Source: Sipunculus nudus (taxonomy: Eukaryota; Annelida; Sipuncula; Golfingiida; Sipunculidae). From it: a DNA stretch of 64,000 bases. The position numbers and the translations under genes were made by a program. The stretch lies in contig CM049320.1 of assembly GCA_026874595.1 (NCBI GenBank), positions 43,782,714 through 43,846,713 on the forward strand, read 5' to 3'. Shown one piece after another: positions 30,699 to 43,013 of the stretch. The notes beneath the pieces are model-generated. The model was not told the DNA's origin. It saw only the letters and a list, made by a program, of their open reading frames with translations, and ran no database searches. The stretch's first letter is position 1; each line of letters starts with the position of its first letter.

Positions 30699-33600
30699 AC
30701 AAGGCCTACAGGCCAAGTGCGAACCTGTGCATTGGGAAATACACCAAGTATAATGCTTCAATGCTGGACCATTACTTCTCATGTATATGAACAATGCAAG
30801 TACTAAACATTTTGAATAAGAAACAATTACACAAACATCACTGCTGAAATTCTGGCATGGGTGCACACAACACAAAAATGATTGTAGTTGGTACCACCAG
30901 TCTTGTATACAACGAAGCTAACAGAGATATATACATATGCCCAATTTCAGATTCATTATCAAATTCCTCTGTAGAAATAAGCAGGCCATACACTGTGCAA
31001 AAGACATTGTAGGTGGCGACACCTGTCTTGTGAACGAGAAAGCCATCAAAGACACATAGACAGGTCAAAATATCAGGCCAATACATCAAACTTACCTTGA
31101 GTCTAATGCATGGGGCTGACCAGGCTTAGGTGAGAAAGGCAGTTGCCCCGAGTGAACTGTGACAAATTTGCTGGCTCAGGCTACTGCACTAAGTGAACTC
31201 ATGACCTGCACCTGGCTAGACTGAGTGAACTTTCGACCTGTACCTGGCAGCAATGAGTGAACTCTTGACCTGTTGCATAATCAGACACAGTTGGTAGTCC
31301 ACATGCAGCCCTGAGGGGCATGACACCCATGAAGTGATCACATGGTGGCCATGAGGTGATCACATGCCTTGTGCTTGGCTGTCCTGACTGAACTCTCGAC
31401 CTATATCTGGCTGCGCTATATAAACTTTTGATCTGTTGCCAAATCTGAAACAGCTGGAAGTTTCTCAACCTATTTAAAGATACAAACACGATCTTGGCCT
31501 TTTGGTAAATCTGTTTACACATACTGAAAGACTTTGGCTAAAATGCTTTTTTTTTCAAGCTGACATATTCATAAACTTTTTATCAAAATATCTAAAATAA
31601 TAAAAGATGCAGTTCTTTCATTGTTAAAGATCCAATAATTCTGCCAAAAATCATTCAAGTAAACTTGAACAAAGGCCACCTAAGAATAATTTTTGTGCAA
31701 TTTTACAGAAGTTATAATTGAAACAATAATTTTGTAGAAGAACAGTTTTGCAGTCCTCAGTTTGAAATAGACATAAGAATGGCCATAAGACCAACTTAAG
31801 CTTTTCTGATATGATTGAAAGAACCATGTCCAAGGATATTTTTTTTTAAATTGAACGATTCAACTTGACAGTTTCATCATAAACATTTTAAGCTGAAAAA
31901 GGCTAAAATTATGAGGTTTTTGCCCCATAAAAAAAACAGGTCAATGTAGGTGGCACCACAAAATCTGCAACTTAAAATATAAGTCATGTGACCAACATTT
32001 GCACAATACTTGGTAATGCTAGCTTCTGTCATTTCTGAGATTACTATGTCAGTATGCTTAATTGGCCAAATGACTGTTCAAATTCGTGTAACACCACGAA
32101 AATTCATCAAATGCAAACCATTTGAAAAAACTTGAGAGGGCATGCCTCCGTGATCATTTCTGTAAAATATTGAACAATTTGGCTGGACCGTTTACAAGAA
32201 GAAGACTTTTAAAGGTTTTTCAGCTTTTTCCCTATAAAATCTAAGTAAATGCAGATAGCAAAAAAAATAAGCTGAATCCCACAACATTTGATATATGATA
32301 GATTATTGCATAAAATCTAGGGATGGTAGCTCCTGCTATTCCTGAGAAATTATGGGTAAATGTACAGATGACCAATGACCCCCGTACAAAAAACGTTCAA
32401 TCCAGGTGGCCCCACCAATACCTGAATTTTATATATGACTCATGTGACCGACACTGGCATAAAATTTGGTGATGATAGCTCCGGCCATTTCTGAGAATGT
32501 CATTTTAGAATGCTTTTTGGACAGTTAGCTAAGTTTAACTTCCTGTAACTCGGCCTAAATTCATCGAACTTGAACCATTCGAACAAACTTGAGAGAGATG
32601 ATATAAATGATTATTTCTGGAAATATTGAACAATTTGGCTTGACTGTTTCGGAGGAGAAGATTTTTAAAGTTTTTTTAGCCTTTTCTCTATAAAATCTAA
32701 GAAAATGCAGAGTTTTTCAGATGGCTAATTTTTTGCATTAAATTTCATGATACAAGCTCCAGTTGTTTTCGAAATAGTATGGGTTAACGACGACGACAGA
32801 CGAAAAAATGGCAAAGTTAAGCTTCCCATAACTCAGCCAAAAATTACTGAACCAAAACCATTTGAACAAACTTGAATGATCAACATCTAAGGATAATTAA
32901 TGTGTGAGATTAAATAATTTAGCCCAGTGGTTTTTGAGAAGTTCTTTTTTGAGAAGCCACTGCGCTAAAATGGGCTGTTATGGCATATGACTAAATTCAG
33001 CTTCCCATAACTCAGCCAAAAGTCACTGAACTGAGACTATTTGAACAAACTTTAGAAAGCACTACCCTAGGAACATTTCTGTGCGATATTTAACAACATT
33101 GTTTGCATTAAATTTCATGATTCTAGCTCGAGTTGGTTTCGAAATAGTATGGGTTAACGACGACGACAGACGATGCCAAACCATCGCATGAGCTCACATG
33201 TTCGCTAAAAATAACTACAGATGCACATTGAATGCAAAATTATAATATAGATACATCTCACTGATGGCAAAATCTTGAATAAAGTTGAGTATGGATACCA
33301 ATTATTTATAATCCATGTACAGCCATCTTTATATACCCACAGAAAGCTGTATACCTGTGATTGTAAACATTCCCTGGCATGAGGAATATCTAAAAGCATA
33401 AATCTACAGTTTTTAAAAGCTTTTAAAAAACATTCTTGTCAATATTAACCATAGATAGCCTGAAATATAAATGTCTAGAGGCATGATGTAACGGATGCTG
33501 ATAAATTAAAATGGTGCCAGGCTATATGTATCTGCTTTACACATCTAACATATATGGTAAAATGACTAAATTCAATCTTTATATTTCAGCCACAATTCAT

Positions 33601-34560
33601 CCTTTGGAACCATAAAAGACAATTATATAAGAAATATTCCTGTTAAATATAAAACTAATTGGCCTCAGTGGCGTCAGTCAAAAAACGTTTTGCAGGTTTA
33701 GAACTCATATGGGAAAATACAGCAAAATGGCCAAGTTAAGTTTCCCATAACTCAGCCAAAAATTACTGAACCAAAACAATTTGAACAAACTTTAATTATC
33801 AACATTTAAGGATAATTAATGTGTGAGATTTAATAATTTGGCCCAGTGGTTTTTGAAAACAAGTTCTATGTAGCCACTGAGCTAAAATGGGCTGTTATGG
33901 CATATGACTAAATTCAGCTTCCCAGAACTCAGCCAAAAGTCACTGAACTGAGACTATTTGAACAAACTTTAGAAAGCACTACCCTAGGATCATTTCTGTG
34001 CGATATTAAACAATTTTGCCATATGGTTTCAGAGAAGAAGTTTTTTGTAGCAGTCAGTATGATAGGGGCATTTATGACCACGTACAAAAAAAGGCCGATG
34101 CAGGTGGCTCCACCAATACCTCAATTTCAGATATGACTCATGTGACCAACATTGGCATAAAATTTGGTGATGATAGCTCCAGCAATTTCTGAGACTGTAA
34201 TTTTAGTATGCTTTTTTGGACGGATGACGAAGTTCAACTTCCTGTAACTCAGCCAAAAATCACGAAACTTAAACCATTTAAACAAACTTGAGAGAGATTA
34301 TTCCAGGAATCATTTCTGTGAAATATTGGACAATTTGGCTGAACAGTTTCAAAGCTTTTTTAGGTTTTCCCTATGAAATCTAAGAAAATGCAGTTAGCCA
34401 AATAAAATAAGCAAAATCCGATAGTTTTTTTAAAGGACTTAAATTTTTTTTGCATAAAATTTCGTGATGCCAACTCTTACCGTTTTCAAGATAGTATAGG
34501 TTAATGTACAGACGACGGACCACGCCACACCAATCGCATAAGCTCACAGGTTCGCTAAAA
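30699..34560 (+). mobile_element. Family C element, copy C3 (composite, two right ends)
   Basis: The left end is AACAAGGCCTACAGGCC (hairpin GGCCT-AC-AGGCC) then GCGAACCTGTG (30719-30729). The right end is GACGACGGACCACG, CACAGGTTCGC (34545-34555, a perfect complement) and TAAAA. A second right end lies inside at about 33150-33210 (GACGACGACAGACGATGCC, CACATGTTCGCTAAAAA), so two copies are joined or nested. The 33215-33400 segment is the reverse complement of 27460-27600 in C2. Confidence 0.75.
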
Positions 34561-35363
34561 GGCACTCAATGTCAAAAATGATATGTTAATAAAAACTGTT
34601 TGGTTATTTTTTTTGTTACCTTTAACCTTTTTTAGTTACCTTACACAGACTTTATTACCCCGGTTCAAATCCTCAATATAATGCCTTATATTGAATATTG
34701 TGCACATATTGCGTTGATCTCTGGTAACTGTACTGTTCTAGATACATGGTAGAGTATATTTCCATTTTGTCTAGGTTTGCAGCTTTCTGTTATTCATGAA
34801 ACATACTTCTCTATTTATAACATAAATTTAGAAAATAAGCTTCGTCATATAAAAATTTTATTTTATACATAATGATACATAATGTGATCACATTTGCAAT
34901 TAATTATACATTACTAGTATGGAAATGTACGTTTTAATCACATAATAATATATTATTATTTTGGCATAAGATCTTATATGTTATTTCGTACAAGGGGATA
35001 GACATCTATTATAAAACTATTAATGGTATATACAGCAGGATTGTTTTGGTTCCCTGTAATATATGTGGCATATGTGAGAAATTCAACTGAGACTAATAGA
35101 AAATGGCAAATGTGAACCTGTATGAAAGCATCCAGAGAGATAGGGCATCATGTAACTTCCCATCAAACAGTGTCTTAATGTAACATATTTCATTTGCTCT
35201 ATGGGAAATGATCATTTTTGGTAACAATTGTCACAGTTCATTTAGGCATACTTGATTGATATTATTTGATGTAAATATGACCTATATTCATAAAGTATTT
35301 ATGTATACCTGCATGTATTTTTGTTGTGGTCTGAACAAAACCTTTTCAGCTGGACGAAGTTTT
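34561..35363. other. Intergenic AT-rich stretch, nothing identified
   Basis: No ORF, splice-site pair, tandem repeat or recognisable dispersed repeat apart from short AT-rich runs. Confidence 0.45.
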
Positions 35364-37606
35364 AACAAGTGACCCAGGGGTCATGACGCTCAGCTGACCA
35401 GGAAGACATTGACAAAAGTAATTTTATCATCTGAATGTCAAATTTGAATGAAATACTTTTTCCAAACTTGACCTTTTGTATAAAATCATCCAATATTCAT
35501 TGGGGTACTATGGAGCTCTGTAGCATGAAGGATATGGGTAACAGACACCTATTTTCAAGGTTTACAAGATGACTTTTCAGGGGTCTCCCAGCATGTCAAA
35601 AAATAAAATTCTAGGTCCAGTTATTATTTTTATGCCCTGTTAACAGATGACCAAATGTTTATTCTGGGGGGTATTTCAAAGCCGCATAGGATGAAGGATA
35701 TGGGTAACAGAGATGTAATTTCAGGTGCACAAGGAGACTTTTCAGGGGCCTCCAAGCATATCAAGAAAGGAGATTCTAGGTCAAGTCATTATAATTTGTG
35801 CTCTGTTAACAGATGACCAAATCTTTATTCTCGGAGCCATAGCATGAAGGATATGGGTAACAGAGACCTAATTTCAGATTTCCAAAGAGATTTTCCAAAG
35901 GCCTCCCTGCATGTCAAAAAGAAGATTCTAGGTACAGTCATTATGATTTGTGCCCTGTTAATATATGACCAAATCTTTATTCTGGGGGGGGGGGGTACTT
36001 CAGAGCCCCATAGCTCACAGAATATGGGTAACAGGGACCTTATTTCGGGTTTCCATGTAGACCTTTTATGGGCTTCCCTGGAGGTGAGGACAGAAGATTC
36101 TAGGTCCAGTCATTATGATTTGTGCCCTGTTTACAGATGACCAAATGTTTAAAGATCACAAAAGTAGAGAAAAAAAAAATCGTAAAAAATAAAAAAATAT
36201 AGCTGGCGCCACCAATCTCCAGAAATTGATGAAACACTCCATGATCAATATCCATGCAAAGAATCATGGTGATTAATGCATTAGTTGTTCAGATACTTGA
36301 GCTTTTGTATTAAATTTTGCATTATTCTGGGGGGTACTTCAGAACCCCATAGCTCGAAGAATATGGGTCACAGTGACCTAATTTCAGGTTTACAAGGAGA
36401 ATTTCCATAGACCTCCCAGGATGTCAAGTAAGAAGATTCCAGGTCTAGCGGTTACGATTTGTGCCCTGTTAACAGATAGACGCCTGGATGGCCGGACGGA
36501 CGACGGACAAAAGGTGATCCCTATAGCTCAGATGACTTTCAGTCAGCTGAGCTAAAAATTGAAAAAAATATAGGTGGCGCCACCAGAATGCAGAAACTGA
36601 TGAAACATTTCATGATCAATATCCATGCAAAGAATCATGGTGATCAATATAATAATTGTTCAGATACTTGAGCTTTTGTATCAAATTTTTTTCCATTATT
36701 CTGGGGGGTACTTCGGAGCCCCATAGCTCAGAGGTTATGGGTAACAGAGACCTAATTTCAAGTTTTTAAGGAGACTTTTCATGGGCCTCTCAGCATTTCA
36801 AGAGAGAAGATTCTAGGTCCAGTTGTTACGATTTGTGCCATGTTAACAGATGACCGCATCTTATGAGGTCTCGAAAATAGAGAAAAAAATTCGTAAAAAT
36901 AAAAAAAAATACAGGTGGCGCCACCATACTGCAGAAACTGATGACACATTCCATGATCAATATCCATGCTAAGAATCATGGTGATCACTGCAATAGTTGT
37001 TTAGATACTTGAGCTTTTGTATCAAATTTTCCATTATTCTGGGGGGTACTTCGGAGCCCCATAGCTCAAAGGTTATGGGTAACAGAGACCTAATTTCAGG
37101 TTTCCAAAGAGACTTTTTATGGGCCTCCCTGCATGTCAAGAGAGAAGATTCTAGGTGTAGTCCTTACGATTTGTGCCCTGTTAACAGATGGCCGCATCTT
37201 AAGAGGTCGCAAAAATAGAGAAAAATATTGGTAAAAATCGAAAAAATACAGGTGGCGCCCCCAGTCTGCAGAAACTGATGAAACACTCCATGATCAATAT
37301 CCATGCAAAAAATCATGATGATCAATGCATTAGTTGTTCAGATACTTGAGCTTTTGTATCAAATTTTGCATTATTCTGGGGGGTACTTCGGAACCCCATA
37401 GCTCGAAGAATATAGGTCACAGTGACCTAATTTCAGGTTTACAAGGAGAATTTCCATAGACCTCCCAGGATGTCAAGTAAGAAGATTCCAGTTCTAGCGG
37501 TTACGATTTGTGCCCTGTTAACGGACAGACGCCCGGACGGCCGGACGGACGACGGACAAAAGGTGATCCCTATAGCTCAGATGACTTACAGTCAGCTGAG
37601 CTAAAA
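35364..37606 (+). mobile_element. Family A element, copy A4, with a duplicated right end
   Basis: The left end is AACAAGTGACCCAGGGGTCA (palindrome with one mismatch) then GCTCAGCTGA. The final right end is GACGGCCGGACGGACGACGG, TCAGCTGAGC (37592-37601) and TAAAA. An almost identical right end with about 240 bp of leader is found internally at about 36310-36557, followed by more modules. The modules (about 330-340 bp) carry GGTGGCGCCACC (36574, 36914), ATCAATATCCATGC, TTCTGGGGGG and GTTACGATTTGTGCC. Confidence 0.78.
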
Positions 37607-38867
37607 AAAATGTACTGAGCGCATATTTCACAGGACATTTAATTTGCTCAAAATCGAACATTGGTTGTATTTGGTTTATGTTTAGGTGTCACAGAAAAGC
37701 TAAACTTTTGGTTTTCTATATTCAATATGATGTATTTATTCATTTAAATCGACTGGTTTGATAGATGATGTAAGAAGAACAAAACGTATTTATGGCATAA
37801 CTGCTTTATTATAATTAACAAACCGATTTAGAAATAACAAAACCACGACACCACAGTTCTGTGTTCACCCCTTAAACAGGTGCCACTTTATCCATAAACA
37901 CATTAATGTGTGTCACAAGTAGCAATTATTGTAGGGAGACATGTTGTTTTCAGTGCCGTCGTCTGTAGGATATCTTGTGAACGTGATAACCTTTGAAGGG
38001 CCGCATATATTCCTCCGATATTTAATACACTTAATTGTTCCTATCAAAATCTCGGACGAGTTCGAAAACCGATGACCTAAGCCTTCATATTAAAATCTGC
38101 CGAAAGGTAATTTTTTGGGGAACCCTATAACTTTTGAACCGCTTCACATTTCCCACCATGTCTTTATTGATACAACCTATATGCAATGGGGGGAGACATG
38201 TCTTTGCAAGTGCGAAAACAAGCCATTCTAGTTTTACCTCAATTTATGATGCTTTGCTTTGTCTTAAATATTAAATTGTGTTTGAGCTGTAGCTCAAATT
38301 TCAAGGCGCCAGTGATATGTTATGTGCTAGTTTGATTCAGAATGTATTAAATTAGTCTATCTACATGTGTTGTAATTTTCGGGTATACACAGTTAAGATT
38401 AATGACCTGGAAGGAACCAGTGGTTCAACTTAGGCAACAGTTTCCAAGCAACCAAGTGGGTTTCAAAGCGGGCGTATCATCGATGGCCCAGGCTCTACAT
38501 ATTAACTGTGACACGCCCAAATCTCCAATGGAAATGTATTTGGGAAAAGTGCAGGAAATATGTAAATGAATAATTCTTGTTGGCTTATTTTAAAACTGTC
38601 CATGCATCTGTGACCTTAGGCAGAAGGACCTGATGTGAAATACAGGAAGTGTCAACCGATCTTTAGGCGTCTGTTTCATCCTTTAATTGTTATAAGAAAA
38701 AAAAAACTTGTAACAATCATTTTAACTGCAATGCACTTTACACATGGTACACTTTTTAAATTGTTGAGCTGATCTACAGTAAACACAAGACATGACCAGC
38801 AATGTGCAGAACATTCGATGAAGTTGAAATTAAACTCTTATACCCAGGATGAAATGCTTTCCTCAGG
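37607..38867. other. Intergenic sequence, no gene seen
   Basis: Largely single-copy-looking and less AT-rich than its surroundings around 37960-38170. I see no exon that I can support. Confidence 0.4.
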
Positions 38868-39760
38868 TTAAAATTGATTAAAGATGATGTGCCTTATCCT
38901 GCTGATGCACTCTCAATGTATTCACATTTTTCACAACATATAAAGAAGCAGGGCACAAGCAGGTCTATAGGCAATACTCTGAAAAGGTTCCAAAGACAAG
39001 CAGTTGAAGTCTCGGTGATTGACAAGGATATCCAGACACTTGATTAAAGAGGATATCTCATCAATGCCTTCTGAGACAAGTGGTCTAAAGGAAATCATGC
39101 CTGTATCTGTTGGAGCAAAAGTTTCAACAACAGTCAATATCATAGTAGTTGATGGGCTCTCTAATGGTATTTTTGGAATGCGTGTTGGAATAATCCTCCA
39201 TGCTATATACAGCAAATGTTTCGTCAAGGAGGCCAAGGAAAAATACACACTAGAAGGAAACCAAGGTTTTTCCTTGTTGACAGGAAAACAGTTCTTTGTT
39301 GAGAGATAAATGCCTAATAGAGGTAAGATAGAGGCAAGATTTAAAATATGAACCAATGTCATGCCTTCTGATATTCTCAGTTTTGTCATGTTGTACCTGC
39401 AGAAAAAGCAGCAACTTTAAAGACAGAATTGGAAAATGAAGAATGTAACAAATTTTAGAGCTGACAGTCCACAGCCCATTGGGAGAACAGGAGGAGTCAC
39501 GACAGTTGCCAGTTAAAACTTCAAATACTTTAGGAATTCAAAGCCTGGAACAGAGTTTCAAGTTTCATCTAGGGAGAAAATGAAGGAATGGTGGTTAACC
39601 TTCACAGACCTCCCAATGCAAGCCCTGTCACATCTTACAATCAACCTCAGAATCTGATGGCTAAATTCCAAACAAGGGACCAGAGGCTCATACAGTCTCC
39701 AGCCATATCTAGAACTATAAATTGGTTACACAGTTGATGGCACACAAAACTGACCCCCTT
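38868..39760 (+). pseudogene. Frame-broken protein-coding relic, unrecognised
   Basis: After a good acceptor (CTTTCCTCAG|G, 38868) the plus strand reads LKLIKDDVPYPADALSMYSH and continues about 55 codons to TAA (39046). The reading resumes in another frame with IKEDISSMPSETSGLKEIMP, GAKVSTTVNIIVVDGLSNG and ends QFFVER-stop at 39309. Further shifted pieces follow after 39396 (EKAATLKTELENEE; ADSPQPIGRTGG) and 39540 (TEFQVSSREKMKEWWLTFTD). The charge-balanced composition on this strand makes it the sense strand; the 152-codon minus ORF (38931-39389) is its shadow. It could be a decayed gene, a retrocopy or a transposon ORF. Confidence 0.45.
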
Positions 39761-40924
39761 AAAACAGGATGCTCATTATACCTTACGGCAAAACAAAGTT
39801 TGTACAAGGGATTAAGCTATTTAAATAAATTGGCAGCAAAGCCAAATATTCACCGGGGGCTCAAAAGTTAATTAATATATGGAACATGTATAAAGGGAGT
39901 GCGGGGGGTGGGTGATAAAGGCAGTTGGGAGTATGTTTAGAAGGGGGTTGATATATTAACCCTTACGGATTACCAGTCCGTTGGCAATTGCAATATTAAC
40001 TCTGAAGTCCGTTACAGTCCGTTACAGACACGTTCTATGCTCAGGAACATCGTCTCTCAGCTGTTCACACACAAACACAGACCCGCTTCTGGACTGCAAA
40101 CAACCGTCAGACTAACTGGCACGCTGACCTAAGCGTTTGTAATGAAATCTTCTTATCCATGGCTTTTATACGCCTGCTGACATCACTGGTCTCAACTGTC
40201 TTCTGACCAATCATCTCACATTTGTATTGTCATTAACAGTATGAATACTAAAACGGACACGCCTCCAAAGAGCAAACCCTGAGAGAAAGCAAAATAAGAA
40301 GGTGCGTTGCTTTTGATGTCAACATTAAAAAAAAGGTTGCTATTGGAACGGTTTTTACATGAAACAGTTCCCACATGAAATTTACCAAGTTCTCACGATA
40401 ACATCTAAACATGATACTTCATATTAATGTACAATAAATTATAAAAACAATCATCTGGTTATACTCCTTACTTAAATATGCAATAAAATAACTAAGTCAC
40501 AGTCCTCTGGTGACAGCGATGAGCCATGAAAACACTTTTGAAAATAATTCAATAAAATCCATGCTTATTACTTTCCCTTCCTATAAGAAATTGTTGCATA
40601 TAACTTAGAAAACCAAAGTATTCACATTAATAAATTTGTCTGAAGATAAAGGGTAAAGACCATTTCAGATCAAAGCAAGCAGTTCAACATAGGTGGCACC
40701 ACCTGAAGTAACAAATTGCATCTCATTTACATGGTCAGTATATCTGTTGAAGGGATAGACCGTTCAGTCTTCCTAATTTTGTATCTGACAGCATATTTTG
40801 TATCTGGCAGAATATTTTGTATCAGTTGATATCTGACACTATATTTCTATAAAGGTGATTTTCTATTATGCATGTAACATTATATCACCAACAACAGTGA
40901 AATATTCAATGTGGCTAGGTCAGT
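39761..40924. other. Intergenic sequence, nothing identified
   Basis: Mixed AT-rich sequence. I see no coding, RNA or tandem-repeat signal up to the 38-bp minisatellite. Confidence 0.4.
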
Positions 40925-41165
40925 CCCTTTGCTACTTGAGTTATCTTCAGTTTGATTAAGGCCCTCTGCTACTGGTAATTATCTTCAGGCTGATTCAGGC
41001 CCTCTGCTACTGGTAATTATCTTCAGTCTGATTCAGGCCCTCTGCTACTGGTAATTATCTTCAGTTAGATTAAGGCCCTCTGCTACTGGTAATTATCTTC
41101 AGTCTGATTCAGGCCCTCTGCTACTGGTTATTATCTTCAGGCTGATTCAGGTCTTCTGCTAATGA
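40925..41165. repeat. 38-bp minisatellite, left block
   Basis: Period 38 with units like CTGATTCAGGCCCTCTGCTA then CTGGTAATTATCTTCAGG, about six copies. The same unit reappears at 49151-49264. The two blocks flank the LINE with its insertions and were probably one array. Confidence 0.92.
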
Positions 41166-41300
41166 TATTCAGTTCCAGTTTATTATGATTATAGTGACAT
41201 GTAACATACGTGATATATGCACATCAATCAGTTACCCAGCCCTCCTTGCAATAAATACATCGTGGTAGGCTTTAACAATAATAAAGATCATTAGAATAAC
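41166..41300 (-). mobile_element. LINE 3' tail (segment 3)
   Basis: On the minus strand this ends ATCATAATAAACTGGAACTG just before the minisatellite. That is a 3' untranslated tail of the sort seen in non-LTR retrotransposons ending in short AATAAACTGAA-type repeats. The minus reading continues from the coding segment at 42844-43013, from which it is separated by element B2. Confidence 0.6.
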
Positions 41301-42843
41301 TAGATGTGTCAGAACGACACGAATGCCCCCGCCTTAGGCAAATTAGAAACAATTGTAAAATTTGGAAAATTTTTTTAATTTCAGGAGGTGTCGTTTGGTC
41401 AAAAGTAGGTCAACAAGGGCAAAATGCAAACTCGATCTGTAACGGGTCATTATCAAGCAACACACCAAAATCATGCCAGTTTATGCAGGCATTGTGAAAA
41501 AAAGTCCATACACGTGCATTTTCCATAAAAATTTCTGTCTTTCATGAAATTTTCTATGTTTAGGAGCCGTAAAACAATCAAAAGTAGGTCAACCGGGATG
41601 AAACGCAAACTCGATCTGTAACTGTCATTATCTGCCCACACAAAAAAAATCAGGGTGGTATCTGCAGGCATTGAGGAAAAAAAGTCAGTACATATGCATT
41701 TGTTATGAAAATTTATATTTTTCATGAAACTTTCTATGTTCAGGAGCAGTCAAATGGTCAAAAGTAGGTCAACTGAGACAAGACAAGAACTCGATCTGTA
41801 ACTGGTCATTATCTGCCTACACACCAAAAATCAGGCCTGTATCTGCAGGCACTGCGAAAAAAAGTCTATACATGTGCACCTTTTTATGAAATTTTCTATG
41901 TTAGAGCACCGTCCAACGGTCAAAAATAGGTCAACTGGGACAAAACGTGAACTTGATCTGTAACTGGTCATTATCTGCCCACACACCAAAAATCAGGCCA
42001 ATATCTGCAGGTATTGTGAAGAAAAGTCTGTACAAGTGTATTTGTCATGAAAATATATATTTTACATGAAATTTTCTATGTTCAGGAGCCGTAAAACAGT
42101 CAAAAGTAGGTCAACCGGGACGAAATGCGAACTCCATCTGTAACTGGTCAATATCTGCCGACACACCAAAAATCAGGCCAATATCTGCAGGCATTGTGAA
42201 AAAAAGTCCGTACATGTGTATTTGTCATGAAATTTCATATTTTTCATGAAATTTTCTATGTTCAGGAGCCGTAAAACGGTCAAAAGTAGGTCAACCGGGA
42301 TGAAACGCAAACTAAATCTGTAACTGGTCTATATCTGCCAACACACCAAAAATTAGGCCAATATCTGCAGGCATTGCGAAAAAAAGTGTGTACATGTGTA
42401 TCTGTCATGAATATTTCTATTTTTCATGAAATTTTCTAAGGTTAGGAGCCGTAAAACGGTCAAAAGTAGGTCAACTGGGATGAAACGCGAACTCGATCTG
42501 TAACTTGTCTATATCTGCTTACACATCAAAAATCAGGCCAATATCTGCAGGCATTGCGAAAAAAAGTCCGTACATGTGTATCTGTAATGAATATTTCTAT
42601 TTTTCATGAAATTTTCTGAGTTTAGGAGCCGTAAAACGGTCAAAAGTAGGTCAACAGGGACGAAACGCGAACTCGATCTGTAACTGGTTTATATCTGCCC
42701 ACACACCAAAAATCAGGCCAATATCTGCAGGCATGGCGAAAAAAAGTCCGTACAACTGTTTGATTTCGGAATGACGGAAGGACGGAATGACGGACATGGG
42801 TAAAACTATATGCCCCGGCCACTTTGTGGCGGGGGCATAAAAA
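41301..42843 (+). mobile_element. Family B element, copy B2
   Basis: The left hairpin is GTGTCAGAACGACAC followed by GAATGCCCCCGCC (41306-41333). The right end is GACGGAAGGACGGAATGACGG, TGCCCCGGCCACTTTGTGG, CGGGGGCA and TAAAAA (42777-42843). The body has about eight modules with period 180, each with GGAGCCGTAAAACGGTC, GGTCAACCGGGACGAAAC and ATCAGGCCAATATCTGCAGG. It interrupts the LINE between its coding end and its tail. Confidence 0.85.
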
Positions 42844-43013
42844 TAAATCTTTCCTTTTTTTCCAAGAACAGACCAAGTATTCACCCAAAATCTTACAACG
42901 ACCATCAATTAAATAAACCAATTGATCTGTTTTATCATGAAAAGGGTATTGTGCATAATTGCAAGATGCTTTATCAAATAGAACTGTTTGGAGTGCATTG
43001 TAAGCAGATCATT
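42844..43013 (-). pseudogene. LINE ORF C-terminal segment (segment 2)
   Basis: The minus strand reads LFDKASCNYAQYPFHDKTDQ, then LVYLIDGRCKILGEYL and SWKKRKDLF. A leucine/isoleucine helix followed by a W..R+ motif is typical of the extreme C-terminus of LINE ORFs after the zinc-knuckle-like motif. It continues the reading of 48681-49150, from which it is separated by the A5 element. Confidence 0.6.

Noticed and set aside
38931-39389. 152-codon minus-strand ORF as a gene
   Set aside because: It is antisense to a plus-strand reading with better composition and a splice acceptor. It has no recognisable motif.
41306-42921. Short ORFs within B elements as genes
   Set aside because: They read the 180-bp modules and recur as shifted copies in B1 and B3. 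The part after 42843 belongs to the LINE.
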